DNA of 64,000 nt, from positions 270,290-334,289 of the forward strand of contig NZ_MVHE01000001.1 of the NCBI RefSeq assembly GCF_002086155.1, in the 5' to 3' direction. Origin of the DNA: Mycobacterium angelicum (GTDB lineage Bacteria > Actinomycetota > Actinomycetes > Mycobacteriales > Mycobacteriaceae). This document shows, piece after piece, positions 19,545 to 27,464 of this stretch. The notes beneath the pieces were generated by a model, which worked only from the letters and a program-made list of their open reading frames with translations, had not been told where the DNA came from and searched no databases. Positions within the stretch are counted from its first letter, which is position 1. The number at the start of each line of letters is the position of its first letter. Position numbers and translations under genes: made by a program.

Positions 19545-21341
19545 GTGGCCAGTCACGCCAGCTCAAGGATCTCCAAAGTTCTCGTCGCCAACCGCGGCGA
19601 GATCGCGGTTCGGGTGATCCGTGCTGCCCGCGACGCCGGCCTGGCCAGCGTGGCGGTGTACGCCGAACCCGACGCCGAAGCGCCGCACGTCGCGCTGGCC
19701 GACGAGGCGTTCGCCCTGGGCGGTCAGACCTCGGCCGAGTCCTACCTGGACTTCGCCAAGCTGCTCGACGCGGCGGCTAAGTCCGGCGCCAACGCGATCC
19801 ACCCGGGCTACGGCTTCCTGTCGGAGAACGCCGACTTCGCCCAGGCCGTGCTCGACGCCGGGCTGATCTGGATCGGGCCCAGCCCGCAGTCGATCCGCGA
19901 CCTCGGTGACAAGGTCACCGCTCGCCACATCGCCGCCCGCGCACAGGCTCCGCTGGTGCCCGGCACTCCCGACCCGGTCAAGGACGCCGACGAGGTGGTG
20001 GCGTTCGCCAAAGAGTACGGAGTGCCGATCGCGATCAAGGCCGCCTTCGGCGGCGGCGGCCGCGGCATGAAGGTGGCGCGCACCATCGAGGAGATTCCGG
20101 AGCTGTTCGAGTCGGCCACCCGTGAGGCCGTCGCGGCGTTCGGCCGCGGCGAATGCTTCGTGGAGCGCTACCTGGACAAGCCGCGCCACGTCGAAGCCCA
20201 GGTGATCGCCGACACCCACGGCAACGTCGTCGTGGCCGGCACCCGGGACTGCTCGCTGCAGCGCCGGTTCCAGAAGCTCGTCGAAGAGGCGCCGGCGCCG
20301 TTCTTGACCGACGCGCAGCGCAAAGAGATCCACGAATCCGCCAAGCGGATCTGCAAAGAAGCTCACTACTACGGCGCCGGCACCGTCGAATACCTGGTCG
20401 GCCAGGACGGCCTGATCTCGTTCCTCGAGGTCAACACCCGGCTGCAGGTCGAGCACCCGGTCACCGAGGAAACCGCCGGCATCGACCTGGTGCTGCAGCA
20501 GTTCAAGATCGCCAACGGCGAGAAGCTCGACATCACCGAAGACCCCACCCCGCGCGGGCACGCGATCGAATTCCGGATCAACGGCGAGGACGCCGGCCGC
20601 GGCTTCCTGCCCGCCCCCGGCCCGGTGACCCGCTACGACACCCCCAGCGGACCCGGCGTGCGGCTGGATTCGGGTGTGGTGGCCGGCTCGGTGATCGGCG
20701 GCCAGTTCGACTCGATGCTGGCCAAGCTCATCGTCTACGGCGCCGACCGCACCGAGGCGCTGGCACGAGCGCGGCGCGCGCTGGACGAATTCCATGTCGA
20801 GGGGCTGGCCACCGTCATCCCGTTCCACCGCGCTGTCGTCTCCGACCCCGCGTTCATCGGCGACGAGAATGGCTTCACCGTGCACACCCGCTGGATCGAG
20901 ACCGAGTGGGACAACACCATCGAGCCGTTCACCGGCGGTCAGCCTCTCGATGAGGAAGACGCACGGCCGCGCCAGAAGGTTGTCGTCGAGATCGACGGCC
21001 GCCGGGTCGAGGTTTCACTGCCCGCCGATCTGGCGCTGTCCAACGGCTCGGCAGCCGAGGCGTCCGGCGTCGTTCGGCGCAAGCCCAAGCCACGCAAGCG
21101 CGGCGCCCACACCGGCGCGGCGGCGTCGGGCGACGCGGTGACCGCTCCGATGCAGGGCACCGTGGTCAAGGTCGCGGTCGAAGAAGGACAGGAGGTCGCC
21201 GCCGGCGACCTGGTGGTGGTCCTCGAGGCGATGAAGATGGAGAACCCCGTCACCGCGCACAAGGACGGCACCATCACCGGTTTGGCGGTCGAGGCCGGCG
21301 CGGCTATCACGCAGGGAACCGTGCTCGCCGAAATCAAGTAG
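19545..21341 (+). CDS. accA3: Biotin-dependent acyl-CoA carboxylase alpha subunit AccA3
   Basis: A 598-residue biotin carboxylase fused to a biotin carboxyl carrier domain. N-terminal domain: [21 protein letters not shown]-grasp: [12 protein letters not shown] near residue 165, then [16 protein letters not shown]-terminal BCCP: biotinylation site EAMKMENPV near residue 560. It charges the carboxyltransferases, including AccD5 in this window, and is shared by several carboxylases. GTG 19545 follows an AGGAGG site at the proper distance. The 126-bp upstream gap carries only a weak 5-bp hairpin. Confidence 0.97.
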   Translation: MASHASSRISKVLVANRGEIAVRVIRAARDAGLASVAVYAEPDAEAPHVALADEAFALGGQTSAESYLDFAKLLDAAAKSGANAIHPGYGFLSENADFAQAVLDAGLIWIGPSPQSIRDLGDKVTARHIAARAQAPLVPGTPDPVKDADEVVAFAKEYGVPIAIKAAFGGGGRGMKVARTIEEIPELFESATREAVAAFGRGECFVERYLDKPRHVEAQVIADTHGNVVVAGTRDCSLQRRFQKLVEEAPAPFLTDAQRKEIHESAKRICKEAHYYGAGTVEYLVGQDGLISFLEVNTRLQVEHPVTEETAGIDLVLQQFKIANGEKLDITEDPTPRGHAIEFRINGEDAGRGFLPAPGPVTRYDTPSGPGVRLDSGVVAGSVIGGQFDSMLAKLIVYGADRTEALARARRALDEFHVEGLATVIPFHRAVVSDPAFIGDENGFTVHTRWIETEWDNTIEPFTGGQPLDEEDARPRQKVVVEIDGRRVEVSLPADLALSNGSAAEASGVVRRKPKPRKRGAHTGAAASGDAVTAPMQGTVVKVAVEEGQEVAAGDLVVVLEAMKMENPVTAHKDGTITGLAVEAGAAITQGTVLAEIK

Positions 21342-21355
21342 CTCTCACCTGCCAC

Positions 21356-21382
21356 GTTGTCGACCCGGTAGGCCTTGGGTAG
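21356..21382 (+). promoter_or_regulatory. Sigma-F-like promoter upstream of the STAS gene
   Basis: GTTG at 21356-21359 and GGGTAG at 21377-21382 are 17 bases apart. The mycobacterial sigma-F consensus is GTTT, 15-17 bases, GGGTAT. Two positions differ, so this is a moderate candidate. It would leave a leader of about 120 bases. Confidence 0.4.
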
Positions 21383-21513
21383 GGTTCGAACCAGGTTGAG
21401 TTCACAGCCGCCCGGAATGGCGTCCCATGGGACCGCACGGGGAGGCGAAATCCCTGGACTGAGCGATTCGCCGTGCACAGACGCGATTCACAGCACGACT
21501 GACGGAGTCAACA

Positions 21514-21894
21514 ATGCTTGTGACCCAATCCCGGCAAGAGACCCGCATGGCCGACTTCACCGCGCAGCGGAGTTCATCGGTTGCCGCGGTGAGCGCGCAC
21601 GGTGAGCTCGACGCCGCCAATGCCGATGAGCTCGCCGAGTACGTGCAGCGCTGCATCACCGACCGCGAATGGCTGACACTGGACCTACGTGGCCTGGAAT
21701 TCATTGGTACTGCGGGCTTTTCGGCACTACACCGGATCAATGTGGTGTGTTCGGCCCTGGGCACGCACTGGGCGATGATCCCGAGCGAGGCAGTGTCGCG
21801 GCTACTGCGGATCTGCGACCCCGACGGCATTCTGCCGGTCATGGAGGCCACCGTAGGCAGTCAAGCCGAGCGGCTACTCCAGCTGGTCACGTAG
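21514..21894 (+). CDS. STAS-domain anti-anti-sigma factor
   Basis: A 126-residue STAS protein: AAVSAHGELDAANADELAEYV, LTLDLRGLEFIGTAGFSALHRI, then WAMIPSEAVSRLLRICD. Proteins of this class (RsfA/RsfB type) bind anti-sigma factors such as RsbW/UsfX to free sigma-F. The usual phospho-Ser in DSSG is replaced by Thr in FIGTAGF, so phosphorylation control may differ. An alternative start is ATG 21547 (MADFTAQ). The gene converges on sigF and overlaps its 3' end by 21 bp. I do not recall an equivalent at this position in M. tuberculosis. Confidence 0.85.
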   Translation: MLVTQSRQETRMADFTAQRSSSVAAVSAHGELDAANADELAEYVQRCITDREWLTLDLRGLEFIGTAGFSALHRINVVCSALGTHWAMIPSEAVSRLLRICDPDGILPVMEATVGSQAERLLQLVT

Positions 21895-22665
21895 CCGGGT
21901 CAGCGATTTGGCCAGCAGGCGCGATACGTGCATCTGTGAGATTCCGACGCGCTCGGCGATCTGCGTTTGGGTCATCGACTCGAAGAACCTGAGAATCAAC
22001 ACCGTTCGTTCGCGCTCCGGCAGCGCCTCGAGCAACGGGCGCAGCGCCTCGCGATTCTCGATCCGGTCCAAACCGGTGTCGACATCGCCGAGCGTGTCCG
22101 CGATGGCGCGGGCATCGTCCTCCTCACCGCCACCCCCGCTGTCGATCGACAGCGTGTTATAGGAGCTTCCGGCCACCAGGCCTTCGACCACCTCTTCGCG
22201 GTCCATACCGAGTTCGGCGGCGAGTTCGGTGGCGGTGGGTGCCCGGCCCAGCCGTTGGGAGAGGTCGGCGGTGGCGCTGCCCAGCCGCAGATGCAACTCC
22301 TTGAGGCGCCGGGGCACCTTGACCGACCAGCTGTTGTCGCGGAAGTGCCGACGGACCTCGCCCATGATGGTCGGCACCGCGAAGGAGACGAAATCCGAAC
22401 CCGCCTCGACGTTGAAGCGGACGACGGCGTTGACCAAGCCGACGCGCGCGACCTGTATCAGGTCGTCGCGAGGTTCGCCGCGGCCTTCGAAACGCCGCGC
22501 GATGTGATCGGCCAACGGCAGGCACCGTTCCACGATCTTGTCCCGGTGGCGCTGGAATTCCGGTGAGTCTTCGGCAAAGTCCGCCAGCTCACGGAACATA
22601 TCTGGAACATCGGCGTATTCGTTGGGCCGCGACGACGACCCAGCACCGCCATGACGCTCTGTCAC
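21874..22665 (-). CDS. sigF: RNA polymerase sigma factor SigF
   Basis: Group 3 (SigB/F/G-type) sigma factor of 263 residues. Region 2 includes LADHIARRFEGRGEPRDDLIQVARVGLVNAVVRF, then FVSFAVPTIMGEVRRHFRD. Region 3 is PRRLKELHLRL. Region 4 is LPERERTVLILRFFESMTQTQIAERVGISQMHVSRLL. It directs stress and stationary-phase genes from GTTT/GGGTAT promoters. Its start overlaps the rsbW stop by 4 bp, so sigma and anti-sigma are translationally coupled. Equivalent of Rv3286c. Confidence 0.97.
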   Translation of the reverse strand: MTERHGGAGSSSRPNEYADVPDMFRELADFAEDSPEFQRHRDKIVERCLPLADHIARRFEGRGEPRDDLIQVARVGLVNAVVRFNVEAGSDFVSFAVPTIMGEVRRHFRDNSWSVKVPRRLKELHLRLGSATADLSQRLGRAPTATELAAELGMDREEVVEGLVAGSSYNTLSIDSGGGGEEDDARAIADTLGDVDTGLDRIENREALRPLLEALPERERTVLILRFFESMTQTQIAERVGISQMHVSRLLAKSLTRLRDQLE

Positions 22666-23099
22666 CTGCTAGAGGCCGCCCGTCGGGCTGTCAGGGTGAT
22701 CCCGAAGACACTTCCGCTCGCATCTGGCTGGCGGCCGTCATGGAAGGTCTGCACGTCGTCAGCCAGCGACGTCAGGACATGCCAACTGAAGCTGCCCGGG
22801 GCTACCACGTCGTGCGTGTCGCACGACGCGGACGCTTCCACAACGAGTTCCTCTTCCCGGGGATCAACCACCAGGCTGAGTACGGCGTCCGGCGTGGCCG
22901 AGCGGATCAGCCTGGTGCACACCTCGTCCACCGCCAATCTGAGATCGGCCACGGCGTCGAAATCCAGGTCCTCAAAGGTGCCGATGGCACCGACCAGGGT
23001 TCGCAGCATCGCGAGGTTCTCCAAGCGTGCAGCAACATTCAACTCGACGGCGCGCGGGCCCCGTTGGCGCCCGTGGGTGAGCTGATCCGCATCGGTCAT
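22662..23099 (-). CDS. rsbW: Anti-sigma-F factor RsbW (UsfX)
   Basis: A 145-residue GHKL-fold anti-sigma factor that binds and holds SigF. Seen: VELNVAARLENLAMLRTLVGAIG, the degenerate N-box DLRLAVDEVCTRLI, and GSFSWHVLTSLADDV. ATG 23099 was chosen because GGAGG sits five bases upstream and it gives the 145 residues of the M. tuberculosis protein; an in-frame upstream start at 23189 lacks such a site. First gene of the rsbW-sigF pair, with a sigma-F-type promoter about 300 bp upstream. Confidence 0.95.
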   Translation of the reverse strand: MTDADQLTHGRQRGPRAVELNVAARLENLAMLRTLVGAIGTFEDLDFDAVADLRLAVDEVCTRLIRSATPDAVLSLVVDPREEELVVEASASCDTHDVVAPGSFSWHVLTSLADDVQTFHDGRQPDASGSVFGITLTARRAASSR

Positions 23100-23171
23100 G
23101 TGGCCTCCCGGCAATGTTCGACCGACCCGATTGGTGCCTTCGGGTCCGCCTTGGACCTTGGGTTCGAGCCG

Positions 23172-23196
23172 GTTGGTCATGATCGCCACCGGGTAT
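23172..23196 (+). promoter_or_regulatory. Sigma-F-like promoter, rightward, for the 49-aa microprotein
   Basis: GTTG at 23172-23175 and a perfect GGGTAT at 23191-23196, 15 bases apart. The microprotein ATG lies 10 bases after the -10, so its transcript would be leaderless or nearly so. Motif seen; activity inferred. Confidence 0.5.
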
Positions 23197-23206
23197 TCAA
23201 CCAGCT

Positions 23207-23356
23207 ATGCGCGAGGCAGACATCACCGACACCGCGCGGACGCGCAACCTCAGGCGGATAGCGGTGATCGCGGTGGTCACTCTGGTACTGCTGATCCTGA
23301 TCGCAGTAGGGATATATGTCGGTGCTTTTGTGATCCTGTCCCCCGCAATGGGGTGA
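23207..23356 (+). CDS. Small single-span membrane protein, divergent from rsbW
   Basis: A 49-residue ORF, ATG 23207 to TGA 23354-23356. The N-terminus is charged (MREADITDTARTRNLRR), followed by a continuous hydrophobic segment, residues 18-44 (IAVIAVVTLVLLILIAVGIY and on), ending SPAMG. The positive residues before the span predict an inside N-terminus. It sits in the gap between rsbW and usfY on the opposite strand, directly behind a sigma-F-like promoter. It has no family I recognise. A membrane effector of the sigma-F response is possible; a chance ORF is less likely given the promoter spacing and clean transmembrane segment. Confidence 0.5.
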   Translation: MREADITDTARTRNLRRIAVIAVVTLVLLILIAVGIYVGAFVILSPAMG

Positions 23357-23401
23357 CCACGTGAACGCAACACTGGCCGTACTCATCATGGTCTAAACCA
23401 G

Positions 23402-23427
23402 ATGCCCAATCGCCGCAGCGGGTAAAC
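23402..23427 (-). promoter_or_regulatory. Sigma-F-like promoter for rsbW-sigF
   Basis: On the minus strand GTTT (23427-23424) and GGGCAT (23407-23402) are 16 bases apart, one mismatch from GGGTAT. Position fits sigma-F autoregulation of rsbW-sigF, as known in mycobacteria. The leader of about 300 bases overlaps the microprotein gene in antisense. Confidence 0.6.
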
Positions 23428-23445
23428 CCGGAATGTCCGAGCCCT

Positions 23446-23757
23446 CTAGCTGGCCAGCCGCTGCCTGCTCACTTCGGGGTGTTCGGCGTACCAGCGGTCG
23501 GCGATCCTGCGAATCCGCCGGTGCTCCACCGTCAGCCACGCCAGGCCGATGACGGCAAGCGCGAGCGCCACCACCCCGGCCGTCATGCCCTGGTTGTAGT
23601 GTCCGCTGCCGAAGGCCGCGAGGGACCCGACACCACCAATCACACCGGCGACCATTAAGAGGTACCCAGGCCAGTGCAGCACGTCGATCAGCGATTCGCC
23701 GGCAAGTGGCCGCGTCGTCCGCAAGTGGTCGACGGGGTCACGATAAGTGTCCCCCAT
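23446..23757 (-). CDS. usfY: UsfY membrane protein
   Basis: A 103-residue protein, MGDTYRDPVDHLRTTRPLAG at the start, two hydrophobic spans (residues of about 30-50 and 57-77) and a basic end, HRRIRRIADRWYAEHPEV. The sequence matches my memory of M. tuberculosis UsfY (Rv3288c), a sigma-F-regulated protein of unknown biochemical role. ATG 23757 has AGGAGG five bases upstream, which decides against the longer ORF from 23814. Placed between the Rv3289c-like gene and rsbW. Confidence 0.9.
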   Translation of the reverse strand: MGDTYRDPVDHLRTTRPLAGESLIDVLHWPGYLLMVAGVIGGVGSLAAFGSGHYNQGMTAGVVALALAVIGLAWLTVEHRRIRRIADRWYAEHPEVSRQRLAS

Positions 23758-23897
23758 GGTTCCTCCTTCCCGCGATTTCTGCCCGCCATCTGCCGAGCAA
23801 GGCATTACCACCAACGGTAGAACTCGCAGAACGGGTTGTGGAGGGCTCAGGGCGATTTATTTGCCACCAGGCTTATAGGCCAGGCTTTTGGCCAGAC

Positions 23898-24281
23898 TCA
23901 CAGGCCCAGCACCGGGCCGGCGATCGGGGGGACGCCCATGGATACCGTGACCACCATCAGCGTCAGCAGGAACCAGCCGGCGCCCTGCCATCCCCACCAG
24001 GTGCCCTCGTCCCGCCAAACCCGGTAGGTGCGCACAAACGCCCAGAGCCCAGCCGCAAACAGGATCGCCGGACCGCCGAACGCCAGCATCGTCCGCTCGG
24101 GCGCGCCGCAGGCCGCGGTGTCCACATTCACTCCGGGACACGTGCTGACCCACAATGCGGCCATGATTACGAAGCCGATTCCCGCGACGGTGGCCACCAC
24201 CGCAAACCGGATGGCGGAGCGGACCTCGCTGTCCTCCTGACCGAGACGGTCACGTCCTGTTACGTCATGTACTTTCTGCAT
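23898..24281 (-). CDS. Conserved four-span membrane protein upstream of usfY
   Basis: A 127-residue protein starting MQKVHDVTGRD. Hydrophobic spans lie at about 22-44, 65-85 and 100-122, with WRDEGTWWGWQGAGW between the last two; two Cys (TCPG, AACG) sit in the loop after the first span. Position and length match Rv3289c, of unknown function. A full-consensus sigma-F promoter lies 44 bp upstream, so it probably heads a sigma-F transcript with usfY, 140 bp downstream. The number of spans is uncertain (three or four). Confidence 0.78.
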   Translation of the reverse strand: MQKVHDVTGRDRLGQEDSEVRSAIRFAVVATVAGIGFVIMAALWVSTCPGVNVDTAACGAPERTMLAFGGPAILFAAGLWAFVRTYRVWRDEGTWWGWQGAGWFLLTLMVVTVSMGVPPIAGPVLGL

Positions 24282-24324
24282 CGGAGCACCTCTAATCCCC
24301 GCCCTTACCAACTACCCCCGCCGA

Positions 24325-24350
24325 ATACCCTGCGTCAATACCGCACAAAC
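24325..24350 (-). promoter_or_regulatory. Consensus sigma-F promoter
   Basis: On the minus strand GTTT (24350-24347), 16 bases, GGGTAT (24330-24325). This matches the mycobacterial sigma-F consensus exactly and is 44 bp before the ATG of the Rv3289c-like gene. Confidence 0.75.
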
Positions 24351-24382
24351 CCGCAACAGGCTGCATCCGTCGCTGCATACGT

Positions 24383-25705
24383 CTAGGTCACAGCCGTTAA
24401 CGCGCCCCGCAGGGCGGCCGCCGCGGCATCGATGTCGTCGCGCGAAACGGTGAGTGCCGGACGGAACCGCACACCGTCTGTTCCGGTGGGAAGCACGATC
24501 ACCGCGCGGTGCCACAACTGCCGGATCACCTCGTCGCGCACGGCCGTGGTGGGCAGGCTGAAGGCACACATCAAGCCGCGTCCGCGCGGGTGCGAAACCA
24601 GCGCCGGAAAATCGTCGGCGAGCTCGTCGAGCCGCCCGAGCAGATAGCGGCCGCGCTCGGCAGCGCGCTCGAAGAGGCCATCGGCTTGGATCACCTCGAG
24701 GATGCGGCGGGCGCGCACCATGTCGGTGAGATTGCCACCCCAGGTCGAGTTGAGCCGTGACTTCACCGCGAACACGTTCTCGGCGACCTCGTCGACCCGA
24801 CGTCCCGCCATCACGCCGCACACCTGCGTCTTCTTGCCGAACGCCACGACGTCGGGCTGGGCACCCAATTGCTGGTAGGCCCACGGAGTTCCGGTGAGCC
24901 CGCAGCCGGTTTGCACCTCGTCGAAGATCAGCAGCGCATCGTGCTCGTCGCACAACTGTCGCATCGCGGCGAAGAATTGCGGCCGGAAGTGCCGGTCGCC
25001 GCCCTCCCCCTGAATGGGTTCGGCGATGAAGCACGCAATGTCGTTGGGGTACTTGGCAAATGCCGCGCGAGCCTGGTTCAGCGACTCGGCTTCCAGCGCA
25101 CACATGTCGGCGCCCGGCCGCAGGTACGGCGCATCGATACGGGGCCAGTCGAACTTCGGGAAGCGGGCCACGTTGGCCGGTTTGGTGTTGGTCAGCGACA
25201 AGGTGTAGCCGCCACGACCGTGAAATGCGCCGCGCAGGTGCAGAACCCGACCGCCCAGCGCCGCGTCGATCCCGTGTGCTTCGTTGTGCCGGCTCTTCCA
25301 GTCGAAGGCGACCTTGAGGGCGTTCTCTACCGCCGGCGCGCCCCCTTCGACGAAAAACAGATGCGGCAGCGCCGGGTCGCCCAGGACACGGGTGAAGGTC
25401 TCGACGAAGCGGGCCATCGCGACCGAGCACACGTCGGGGTTGCTCGGCTTGTTCAGCGCGGCCTCGACGAGTTCGGCGCGGAACTGGTCGTCACCGGCGA
25501 GCGCCGGGTGATTCATGCCCAGTGCCGACGACGCGACGAACGTGAACATGTCGAGGTAGCGCCGACCGGTGCGGGCGTCCACCAGATACGAACCGGCCGA
25601 GCGGTTGAGATCGAGTACCAGATCGAACGTATCGAGCAGGATGCTGCGCGCCAGGACATCGGGGACCTGGGCCGGTCCGGCGTTGAGGGCGACAGTCATG
25701 CCCAC
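24383..25705 (-). CDS. lat: L-lysine epsilon-aminotransferase LAT
   Basis: A class III PLP aminotransferase of 440 residues that moves the epsilon-amino group of lysine to 2-oxoglutarate, giving aminoadipate semialdehyde (piperideine-6-carboxylate) and glutamate. Seen: HLFFVEGGAPAVENALK, the substrate segment RGAFHGRGGYTLSLTNTKP, the PLP Asp in LLIFDEVQTGCGLTG, and the Schiff-base Lys in VAFGKKTQVCG near residue 291. A start two codons later (MTVALNAG) is equally possible. It lies 46 bp after lrpA in an AT-rich gap likely to hold its LrpA-responsive promoter. Equivalent of Rv3290c. Confidence 0.95.
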   Translation of the reverse strand: MGMTVALNAGPAQVPDVLARSILLDTFDLVLDLNRSAGSYLVDARTGRRYLDMFTFVASSALGMNHPALAGDDQFRAELVEAALNKPSNPDVCSVAMARFVETFTRVLGDPALPHLFFVEGGAPAVENALKVAFDWKSRHNEAHGIDAALGGRVLHLRGAFHGRGGYTLSLTNTKPANVARFPKFDWPRIDAPYLRPGADMCALEAESLNQARAAFAKYPNDIACFIAEPIQGEGGDRHFRPQFFAAMRQLCDEHDALLIFDEVQTGCGLTGTPWAYQQLGAQPDVVAFGKKTQVCGVMAGRRVDEVAENVFAVKSRLNSTWGGNLTDMVRARRILEVIQADGLFERAAERGRYLLGRLDELADDFPALVSHPRGRGLMCAFSLPTTAVRDEVIRQLWHRAVIVLPTGTDGVRFRPALTVSRDDIDAAAAALRGALTAVT

Positions 25706-25751
25706 ATGATAGCGGCATCTTTACGGTGTATTGAGATACCAACCGAAAACT
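25706..25751 (-). promoter_or_regulatory. AT-rich lrpA-lat gap, probable LrpA-controlled lat promoter
   Basis: The gap and the last 45 bases of lrpA are much richer in A+T than the surroundings. Lrp/AsnC regulators prefer such DNA, and LrpA is known to control lat in M. tuberculosis. No precise site can be set from one sequence. Confidence 0.35.
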
Positions 25752-26204
25752 TTATGGTACAAACTGCCGATCATAGTAAAAAGTATTCAAGATAATGGTG
25801 CTGCGCGTCCGCACGTTGGCGGTTGTCCGAATCCGTTGCAACAGATCCTCCAGCGCCCGGGCGGATTCGACCCGAACCAGCAGGACGTAGCTCTCCTCGC
25901 CGGCCACCGAATGGCAGGACTCGATTTCCTCGATCCGTTCCAGCCGGGCAGGAGCATCATCGGGTTGAGACGGATCCAGAGGAGTGATGGCCACGAACGC
26001 CGACAGGAAGTGCCCCACGGCCTCGGGGTTGATCCGCGCCGAATATCCGGCCACCACACCACGCGACTCCAGCCTGCGCACCCGGGACTGGACCGCCGAA
26101 ACCGACAGTCCGGCACTCGTCGCCAACTCCGAGAGCGTCGCGCGCCCGTCGGCGACCAGTTCGCGCAACAGGATCCGGTCGATATCGTCGAGCGTCTCAC
26201 TCAT
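25752..26204 (-). CDS. lrpA: Lrp/AsnC family transcriptional regulator LrpA
   Basis: A 150-residue feast/famine regulator. The helix-turn-helix at residues of about 7-55 reads DDIDRILLRELVADGRATLSELA, then GLSVSAVQSRVRRLESRGVVAGY. The RAM effector domain contains SCHSVAGEESYVLLVRVES and TRSTIIL. It regulates lat, whose start is 46 bp downstream, and is divergent from the DUF1338 gene across only 30 bp, so it probably controls both sides. The effector is likely an amino acid. Equivalent of Rv3291c. Confidence 0.95.
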   Translation of the reverse strand: MSETLDDIDRILLRELVADGRATLSELATSAGLSVSAVQSRVRRLESRGVVAGYSARINPEAVGHFLSAFVAITPLDPSQPDDAPARLERIEEIESCHSVAGEESYVLLVRVESARALEDLLQRIRTTANVRTRSTIILNTFYYDRQFVP

Positions 26205-26234
26205 GGCCGGAGAGTATCGCAGCGACGGCGCGCC

Positions 26235-27464
26235 ATGAGGTGGCTACCGACCTGGCAGCTGCGGGCGCGGTTCGCCGCCGGGCTATCGGCCATGTACGCC
26301 GCCGAGGTACCCGCCTACGGCACGCTGGTCGAGGTCAGCGCACAGGTCAATCGGGACTATGTTGCGTCGCACCCCGGCGCCGAAAGACTGGGTTCGCTGC
26401 AGCGCGTCACGGCCGAGCGGCACGGCGCCATCCGGGTTGGCAATCCGGCCGAACTCGCTTGCGTCGCTGAGCTGTTCGCCGCGTTCGGCATGCTGCCGGT
26501 CGGCTACTACGACCTGCGGTCGGCGGCCGCACCGATACCCGTGGTGTCAACGGCGTTTCGGCCGGTCGATCCAACCGAGTTGGCGCGCAACCCGTTTCGG
26601 GTGTTCACCTCGATGCTGGCCACCGATGACCCGCGCTACTTCGACGCCGGCCTGCGCGCCCGCGTGCAGGAATTCCTGTCGCGCCGGCAGTTGTTCGATC
26701 CCGCATTGCTGGTCCGGGCGCGGACCGTCGCGGCCGACGGCGGCTGCGACGCCGAGGCGGCCGACGGTTTCGTCGACGCGGCGGTGGCGGCATTCGCATT
26801 GTCGCGTGATCCGATCGACAAGTCCTGGTACGACGAGCTGTCCGAGGTGTCGGCGGTGGCCGCCGACATTGCCGCGGTCGGCTCCACCCACATCAATCAC
26901 CTGACGCCACGGGTCCTCGACATCGACGAGTCGTACCGCCGGATGACCGGGCGCGGCATCACCATGATCGATGCGATCCAGGGCCCGCCCCGCAGCGACG
27001 GACCCGAGGTGCTGTTGCGCCAGACCTCTTTTCGCGCGCTGGCCGAACCGCGCCTTTTCCGCCGCGCTGACGGCAGCGTGCGACCGGGCACGCTGCGGGT
27101 GCGGTTCGGCGAAGTCGAGGCGCGCGGTGTCGCGCTGACCCGCAAGGGCCGGGAACGCTACGACACCGCGATGGCCGTCGCGGATCCGGCCGCGGTGTGG
27201 TCCCGGTACTTTCCGTCGACCGATGCGGAAATGGCTTCCCAGAAGCTGGCGTACTACCGCCGCGGCGACCCCCGCGTGCCGGTGGTCTACGAAGACTTCT
27301 TGCCGGCGTCGGCGGCGGGTATCTTTCGCTCGAACTTGGACCGCGACACTGATATCGGTTCGGTTGCCGACGACTCGCAATACGACGCGCAGTGGTTGGC
27401 TGGGGTGATGGGCCGCGACATTTACGATCCCTACGCGCTGTACGAGGCGGAGGCACGGGCATGA
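26235..27464 (+). CDS. DUF1338 protein, 2-oxoadipate dioxygenase/decarboxylase (HglS-like)
   Basis: A 409-residue DUF1338/VOC-type protein. The family member HglS of Pseudomonas putida converts 2-oxoadipate with oxygen to D-2-hydroxyglutarate in lysine catabolism. Expected metal ligands are visible: His63 in TAERHGAIRVG, His in STHINHLTPR (residues 219 and 222) and Glu in RFGEVEARG (293 or 295); FGMLPVGYYDL also fits. ATG 26235 was chosen because the longer frame runs antisense through all of lrpA. It overlaps pcd by 4 bp. Equivalent of Rv3292, which has usually been left as hypothetical. Activity here is inferred from family and neighbours. Confidence 0.85.
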   Translation: MRWLPTWQLRARFAAGLSAMYAAEVPAYGTLVEVSAQVNRDYVASHPGAERLGSLQRVTAERHGAIRVGNPAELACVAELFAAFGMLPVGYYDLRSAAAPIPVVSTAFRPVDPTELARNPFRVFTSMLATDDPRYFDAGLRARVQEFLSRRQLFDPALLVRARTVAADGGCDAEAADGFVDAAVAAFALSRDPIDKSWYDELSEVSAVAADIAAVGSTHINHLTPRVLDIDESYRRMTGRGITMIDAIQGPPRSDGPEVLLRQTSFRALAEPRLFRRADGSVRPGTLRVRFGEVEARGVALTRKGRERYDTAMAVADPAAVWSRYFPSTDAEMASQKLAYYRRGDPRVPVVYEDFLPASAAGIFRSNLDRDTDIGSVADDSQYDAQWLAGVMGRDIYDPYALYEAEARA

